From Arenicola marina (taxonomy: Eukaryota; Annelida; Polychaeta; Arenicolidae), in NCBI GenBank assembly GCA_964019135.1, contig OZ025258.1:2294001-2358000 (forward strand): 64,000 nucleotides of DNA. Reading direction: 5' to 3'. Positions 57,190 to 64,000 of the stretch are shown here, piece after piece. Under the pieces are notes generated by a model. That model worked only from the letters and a program-made list of their open reading frames with translations, had not been told where the DNA came from and did not search any database. Position numbers and translations under genes: made by a program. Each line of letters opens with the position of its first letter. Within the stretch, counting starts at the first letter, position 1.

Positions 57190-60100
57190 AGGAAGGGTGG
57201 TTAGATGGGAAGGTAAGAATGGGTAGCTGGGAAGGGACGAGTGGTGAGATGGAAGGGACGGGTGGTGAGATGGGAAGGGACGGGTGGTGAGATGGGAAGG
57301 GACGGGTGGTGAGATTGGACGGGAAGGGTGGTGGGATGGGAAGGGACGGGTGGTGAGATGGTAAGGGAAGGGTGGTGAGATGGGAAGGGAAGGGTGGTGA
57401 GATGGTAAGGGAAGGGTGGTAAGATGGGAAGGGAAGGGTGGTGAGATAGGAAGGGAAGGGTGGTGAGATGGGAAGGGGAGGGTGGTGAGATGGGAAGGGA
57501 CGGGTGGTGAGATGGGAAGGGAAGGGTGGTGAGATGGGAAGGGAAGGGTGGTGGGATGGGAAGGGACGGATGGTGAGATGGGAAGGGAAGGGTGGTGAGA
57601 TGGGAAGGGAAGGGTGGTGAGATGGGAAGGGACGGGTGGTGAGATGGGAAGGGACGGGTGGCGAGATGGGAAGGGAAGGGTGGTAAGATGGGAAGGGAAG
57701 GGTGGTGAGATGGGAAGGGAAGGGTGGTAAGATGGGAAGGGAAGGGTGGTGAGAAGGGAAGGGAAGGGTGGTAAGATGGGAAGGGAAGGGTGGTGAGAAG
57801 GGAAGGGACGGATGGTGAGATGGGAAGGGAAGGGTGGTGAGATGGGAAGGGAAGGGTGGTGAGATGGGAAGGGACGGGTGGTAAGATGGGAAGGGAAGGG
57901 TGGTGAGAAGGGAAGGGACGGATGGTGAGATGGGAAGGGAAGGGTGGTGAGATGGGAAGGGAAGGGTGGTGAGATGGGAAGGGAATTGTGGTGAGATGGG
58001 AAGGGAAGGGTGGTGAGATGGGGAGGGAAGGGTGGTGAGATGGGAAGGGAAGGGTGGTGAGATGGGAAGGGAAGGGTGGTGAGAAGGGAAGGGAAGGGTG
58101 GTGAGATGGGAAGGGAAGGGTGGTGAGAAGGGAAGGGAAGGGTGGTGAGATGGGAAGGGAAGGGTGGTGAGATGGGAAGGGAAGGGTGGTGAGATGGGAA
58201 GGGAAGGGTGGTGAGATGGGGAGGGAAGGGTGGTGAGATGGGAAGGGAAGGGTGGTGAGAAGGGAAGGGAAGGGTGGTGAGATGGGAAGGGAAGGGTGGT
58301 GAGATGGGAAGGGACGGGTGGTGAGATGGGGAGGGAAGGGTGGTGAGATGGGAAGGGAAGGGTGGTGAGATGGGAAGGGGAAGGGTGGTGAGGTGGGGTG
58401 GGAAGGGTGGTGAGATGGGAAGGGAAGGGTGGTGAGATGGGAAGGGAAGGGTGGTGAGATGGGGAGGGAAGGGTGGTGAGATGGGAAGGGAAGGGTGGTG
58501 AGATGGGAAGGGAATTGTGGTGAGATGGGAAGGGAAGGGTGGTGAGATGGGAAGGGAAGGGTGGTGAGATGGGGAGGGAAGGGTGGTGAGATGGGAAGGG
58601 AAGGGTGGTGAGATGGGAAGGGGAAGGGTGGTGAGGTGGGGTGGGAAGGGTGGTGGGATGGGGAGGGACGGGTGGTGAGATGGGAAGGGAAGGGTGGTAA
58701 GATGGGAAGGGAAGGGTGGTGAGATGGGAAGGGAAGGGTGGTAAGATGGGAAGGGAAGGGTGGTGAGATGGGAAGGGACGGGTGGTGAGATTGGACGGGA
58801 AGGGTGGTGGGATGGGAAGAGACGGGTGGTGAGATGGTAAGGGACTGGTAGTGAGATGGGGAGGGAAGGGTGGTGAGATGGGAAGGGAAGGGTGGTGAGA
58901 AGGGAAGGGAAGGGTGGTGAGATGGGAAGGGAAGGGTGGTGAGAAGGGAAGGGAAGGGTTGTGAGATGGGAAGGGAAGGGTGGTGAGATGGGAAGGGACG
59001 GATGGTGAGATGGGAAGGGAAGGGTGGTGAGATGGGAAGGGAAGGGTGGTGAGATGGGAAGGGACGGGTGGTGAGATGGGAAGGGAAGGGTGGTGAGATG
59101 GGGAGGGAAGGGTGGTGAGATGGGAAGGGAAGGGTGGTGAGAAGGGAAGGGAAGGGTGGTGAGATGGGAAGGGAAGGGTGGTGAGAAGGGAAGGGAAGGG
59201 TGGTGAGATGGGAAGGGAAGGGTGGTGAGATGGGAAGGGAAGGGTGGTGAGATGGGAAGGGAAGGGTGGTGAGATGGGGAGGGAAGGGTGGTGAGATGGG
59301 AAGGGAAGGGTGGTGAGAAGGGAAGGGAAGGGTGGTGAGATGGGAAGGGAAGGGTGGTGAGATGGGAAGGGACGGGTGGTGAGATGGGGAGGGAAGGGTG
59401 GTGAGATGGGAAGGGAAGGGTGGTGAGATGGGAAGGGGAAGGGTGGTGAGGTGGGGTGGGAAGGGTGGTGAGATGGGAAGGGAAGGGTGGTGAGATGGGA
59501 AGGGAAGGGTGGTGAGATGGGGAGGGAAGAGTGGTGAGATGGGAAGGGAAGGGTGGTGAGATGGGAAGGGAATTGTGGTGAGATGGGAAGGGAAGGGTGG
59601 TGAGATGGGAAGGGAAGGGTGGTGAGATGGGGAGGGAAGGGTGGTGAGATGGGAAGGGAAGGGTGGTGAGATGGGAAGGGGAAGGGTGGTGAGGTGGGGT
59701 GGGAAGGGTGGTGGGATGGGGAGGGACGGGTGGTGAGATGGGAAGGGAAGGGTGGTAAGATGGGAAGGGAAGGGTGGTGAGATGGGAAGGGAAGGGTGGT
59801 AAGATGGGAAGGGAAGGGTGGTGAGATGGGAAGGGACGGGTGGTGAGATTGGACGGGAAGGGTGATGGGATGGGAAGAGACGGGTGGTGAGATGGTAAGG
59901 GACTGGTAGTGAGATGGGGAGGGAAGGGTGGTGAGATGCGAAGGGACGGGTAGTGAGATTGGACGGCAAGGGTGGTGGGATGGGAAGGGACGGGTGGTGA
60001 GATGGTAAGAGACGGGTATTGAGATGGGGAGGGAAGGGTGGTGAGATGGGAAGGAACGGGTGGGAGATGGGAAGGGAAGGGTGGTGAGATGGGGAGGGAC

Positions 60101-63100
60101 GGGTAGTGAGATGGGGAGGGAAGGGTGGTGGGATGGGAAGGGACGGGTGGTGAGATGGTAAGGGACGGGTAGTGAGATGGGGAGGGAAGGGTGGTGAGAT
60201 GGGAAGGGAAGGGTGGTGAGATGGGAAGGGAAGGGTGGTGAGATGGGAAGGGACGGGTGGTTAGATGGGAAGGGAAGGGTGGTGATATGGGAAGGGAAGG
60301 GTGGTGAGATTGGACGGGAAGGGTGGTGGGATGGGAAGGGACGGGTGGTGAGATGGTAAGGGACGGGTGGTGAGATGGGAAGGGAAGGGTGGTGAGATGG
60401 GGAGGGAAGGGTGGTGAGATGGGAAGGGAAGGGTGGTTAGATGGGAAGGAAAGGGTGGTGGGACGGGAAGGGAAGGGTGGTGAGATGGGAAGGAAAGGGT
60501 GGTGGGACGGGAAGGGAAGGGTGGTGAGATGGGAAGGGAAGGGTGGTGAGATGGGAAGGGAAGGGTGGTGGGACGGGAAGGGAAGGGTGGTGAGATGGGA
60601 AGGGAAGGGTGGTGGGACGGGAAGGGAAGGGTGGTGAGATGGGAAGGGACGGGTGGTGAGATGGGAAGGGAAGGGTGGTGAGATGGGAAGGGACGGGTGG
60701 TGAGATGGGAAGGGAAGGGTGGTGAGATGGGAAGGGACGGGTGGTGAGATGGGAAGGGAAGGGTGGTGAGATGGGAAGAGAAGGGTGGTGAGATGGGAAG
60801 GGACGGGTGGTGAGATGGGAAGGGAAGGGTGGTGAGATGGGAAGGGGAAGGGTGGTGAGATGGGGAGGGAAGGGTGGTGAGATGGGAAGGGAAAGGGTGG
60901 TGAGATGGGAAGGGCAGGGTGGTGAGATGGGAAGGGACGGGTGGTGAGATGGGAAGGGAATTGTGGTGAGATGGGAAGGGAAGGGTGGTGGGATGGGAAG
61001 GGACGGGTGGTGAGATGGGAAGGGAAGGGTGGTGAGATGGGAAGGGAAGGGTGGTGAGATGGGAAGGGAATTGTGGTGAGATGGGAAGGGAAGGGTGGTG
61101 AGATGGGAAGGGAAGGGTGGTGAGATGGGAAGGGAAGGGTGGTGAGATGGGAAGGGAATTGTGGTGAGATGGGAAGGGAAGGGTGGTGGGATGGGAAGGG
61201 ACGGGTGGTGAGATGGGAAGGGAAGGGTGGTGAGATGGGAAGGAACGGGTGGTGAGATGGGAAGGGAAGGGTGGTGAGATGGGAAGGGACGGGTGGTGAG
61301 ATGGGAAGGGAAGGGTGGTGAGATGGGAAGGGACGGGTAGTGAGATTGGACGGGAAGGGTTGTGGGATGGGAAGGGATGGTTGGTGAGATGGTAAGAGAC
61401 GGGTAGTGAGATGGGGAGGGATAGGGTGGTGAGATGGGAAGGGAAGGGTGGTGAGATGAGAAGGGAAGGGTGGTGAGATGGGAAGGGACGAGTAGTGAGA
61501 TGGGGAGGGAAGGGTGGTGAGATGGGAAGGGATGGGTGGTGAGATGGGAAGGGACGGGTGGTGAGATGGGAAGGGAAGGGTGGTGAGATGGGAAGGGAAG
61601 GGTGGTGAGATTGGACGGGAAGGGTGGTGGGATGGGAAGGGACGGGTGGTGAGATGGTACGGGACGGGTGGTGAGATGGGAAGGGAAGGGTGGTGAGATG
61701 GGAAGGGACGGGTGGTGAGATAGGAAGGGAAGGGTGGTGAGATGGGGAGGGAGGGGTGGTGAGATGGGAAGGGAAGGGTGGTGAGATGGGGAGGGAAGGG
61801 TGGTGAGATGGGGAGGGAAGGGTGGTGAGTGGGGAAGGGAAGGGTGGAGGGACGGGAAGGGAAGGGTGGTGAGATGGAAAGGGACGGGTGGTGGGATGGG
61901 GAGGGAAGGGTGGTGAGAGGGGAAGGGAGGGGTGGTGAGATGGGAAGGGAAGGGTGGTGGGACGGGAAGGGAAGGGTGGTGGGATGGGAAGGGAAGGGTG
62001 GTGAGATGCGAAGGGAAGGGTGGTGGGACGGGAAGAGAAGGGTGGTGGGGTGGGAAGGAAAGGGTGGTGGGATGGGAAGGGACGGGTGGTGAGATGGGAG
62101 GAGACAGGTGGTGAGATGGGAAGGGACGGGTGGTGAGATGGGAAGGGAAGGGTGGTGAGATGGGAAGGAACGGGTGGTGAGATGGGAAGGGAAGGGTAGT
62201 GAGATGGGAAGGGATGGGTGGTGAGATGGGGAGCGAAGGGTGGTGAGATGGGGAGGGAAGGGTGGTGAGATGGGGAGGGAAGGGTGGTGAGATGGGAAGG
62301 GATGGGTGGTGAGATGGGGAGCGAAGGGTGGTGAGATGGGGAGGGACGGGTGGTGAGACGGGAAGGGAAGGGTTGTGAGATGTGAAGGGAAGGGTGGTGG
62401 GATGGGAAGGAAAGGGTGGTGAGATGGGAAGGGAAGGGTGGTGAGAAGGGAAGGGAAGGGTGGTGAGATGGGAAGGGAAGGGTGGTGGGATGGGAAGGGA
62501 AGGGTGGTGAGATGGGAAAGGAAGGGTGGTGAGAAGGGAAGGGACGGGTGGTGGGATGGGGAGGGACGGGTGGTAGGACGGGAAGGGAAAGGTGGTGAGA
62601 TGGGAAGGGAAGGGTGGTGAGATGGGAAGGGAATTGTGGTGAGATGGGAAGGGAAGGGTGGTGAGATGGGAAGGGAAGGGTGGTGAGATGGGGAGGGAAG
62701 GGTGGTGAGATGGGAAGGGAAGGGTGGTGAGATGGGAAGGGGAAGGGTGGAGAGGTGGGGTGGGAAGGGTGGTGGGATGGGGAGCGACGGGTGGTGAGAT
62801 GGGAAGGGATGGGTGGTGAGATGGGAAGGGAAGGGTGGTGGGATGGGAAGGGAAGGGTGGTGAGATGGGGAGGGAAGGGTGGTGAGATGGGAAGGGAAGG
62901 GTGGTGAGATGGGAAGGGACGGGTGGTGGGATGGGAAGAGAAGGGTGGTGAGATGGGAAGGGAAGGGTGGTGAGATGGGAAGGGAAGGGTGGTGAGATGG
63001 AGAGGGAAGGGTGGTGAGATGGGAAGGGAAGGGTGGTGAGATGGGAAGGGACGGGTGGTGAGATGGGAAGGGAAGGGTGGTGAGATGGGAAGGGAAGGGT

Positions 63101-64000
63101 GGTGAGATGGGAAGGGAAGGGTGGTGAGATGGGAAGAGAAGGGTGGTGAGATGGGAAGGGAAGGGTGGTGAGATGGGAAGGGAAGGGTGGTGGGACGGGA
63201 AGGGAAGGGTGGTGAGATGGGGAGGGAAGGGTGGTGAGAAGGGAAGGGACGGGTGGTGAGATGGGAAGGGAAGGGTGGTGAGATGGGGAGGGAAGGGTGG
63301 TGAGATGGGAAGGGAAGGGTGGTGAGATGGGAAGGGAAGGGTGGTGAGATGGGAAGGGAAGGGTGGTGAGATGGGAAGGGAAGGGTGGTAAGAAGGGAAG
63401 GGACGGGTGGTGAGATGGGAAGGGAAGGGTGGTGAGATGGGGAGGGAAGGGTGGTGAGATGGGAAGGGAAGGGTGGTGAGATGGGAAGGGAAGGGTGGTG
63501 AGATGGGAAGGGAAGGGTGGTGAGATGGGAAGGGACGGGTGGTGAGATGGGAAGGGACGGGTGGTGAGATGAGAAGGGAAGGGTGGTGAGATGGGAAGGG
63601 ACGGGTGGTGGGATGGGAAGGGAAGGGTGGTGAGATGGGGAGGGAAGGATGGTGAGAAGGGAAGGGACGGGTGGTGAGATGGGAAGGGAAGGGTGGTGAG
63701 ATGGGGAGGGAAGGGTGGTGAGATGGGAAGGGAAGGGTGGTGAGATGGGAAGGGAAGGGTGGTGAGATGGGGAGGGAAGGGTGGTGAGAAGGGAAGGGAC
63801 GGGTGGTGAGATGGGAAGGGAAGGGTGGTGAGATGGGGAGGGAAGGGTGGTGAGATGGGAAGGGAAGGGTGGTGAGATGGGAAGGGAAGGGTGGTGAGAT
63901 GGGAAGGGAAGGGTGGTGAGATGGGAAGGGACGGGTGGTGAGATGGGAAGGGACGGGTGGTGAGATGAGAAGGGAAGGGTGGTGAGATGGGAAGGGACGG
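57190..64000. repeat. 22-bp G/A-rich minisatellite to window end
   Basis: About 310 units of core GGTGGTGAGATGGGAAGGGA plus AG or CG (22 bp), nearly free of C on the plus strand. The minus-strand 922-aa frame (HHPSLPISPPFPSHLTTLPF) is spurious. A tandem block of exactly 1058 bp is visible: AGGTGGGGTG at 58391/59449 and 58634/59692, TTGGACGGGA at 58791/59849, and GGGAATTG at 58510/59568. Each unit has three to four G3 runs. Confidence 0.97.

Noticed and set aside
57201-59969. 922-aa minus-strand frame of HHPSLPIS repeats
   Set aside because: A 22-bp unit read in a 66-bp cycle; no non-repeat domain, no splice context.

Overview
This is a metazoan nuclear window, because it carries spliced genes with GT-AG introns, AATAAA polyadenylation signals, an APE-type LINE and a Crypton-type tyrosine recombinase. 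The divergence from vertebrate orthologues, the compact exons and the extreme minisatellite load suggest a marine invertebrate. A lancelet-like deuterostome is my guess, and nothing in the sequence proves it. Roughly half to two thirds of the window is tandem repeat. Nearly all long open frames in it are artefacts of repeat units whose frames happen to lack stops.

Layout. 1-9980 is a 24-bp pyrimidine-rich minisatellite inside an intron. It runs straight into the 3' splice site of the last three exons of SLX1 (+ strand, 9986-11267), the GIY-YIG/RING structure-specific endonuclease. The SLX1 stop codon sits inside the first unit of a second minisatellite (11224-13302), so that array fills the 3'UTR up to an AATAAA at 13415. 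A 22-bp array (13745-15168) follows. Convergent to SLX1, on the minus strand, is a complete eight-exon RNFT1/RNFT2-type gene (CDS 24533 down to 16949, 487 aa). It encodes a multi-pass membrane RING E3 ligase and has separate minisatellites in at least three introns. One of these, 27 bp per unit at 22268-23885, is a tandem amplification of the exon 1 5' splice site itself.

24.6-32.6 kb is the only long stretch of ordinary complexity. It holds two foldback (MITE-like) elements, palindromic hairpins and a two-exon Crypton recombinase gene (28665-30346) with all catalytic residues, flanked by about 62-bp imperfect direct repeats. 32.65-35.76 kb is a CCGCGG-bearing 14/16-bp array and 36.24-41.22 kb a 32/25-bp array. 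41.2-44.0 kb is mostly unique with a small TIR element. 44.05-47.89 kb is a 10-bp CA-rich array split from its remnant at 52.50-52.68 kb by a decayed APE/RT LINE. 53.36-56.62 kb is a 34-bp G-rich array. A candidate exon of an unrecognised gene lies at 56866-57065, and a 22-bp G/A-rich array runs from 57190 to the window end.

The strongest theme is that minisatellites here abut or contain functional exon borders: an acceptor in SLX1, the SLX1 stop codon, the donor of RNFT exon 1, and a triplicated putative acceptor before the exon at 56866. Gene signals seem to have seeded, or been overrun by, the arrays. This could create families of alternative splice sites and UTR or C-terminal length variants.
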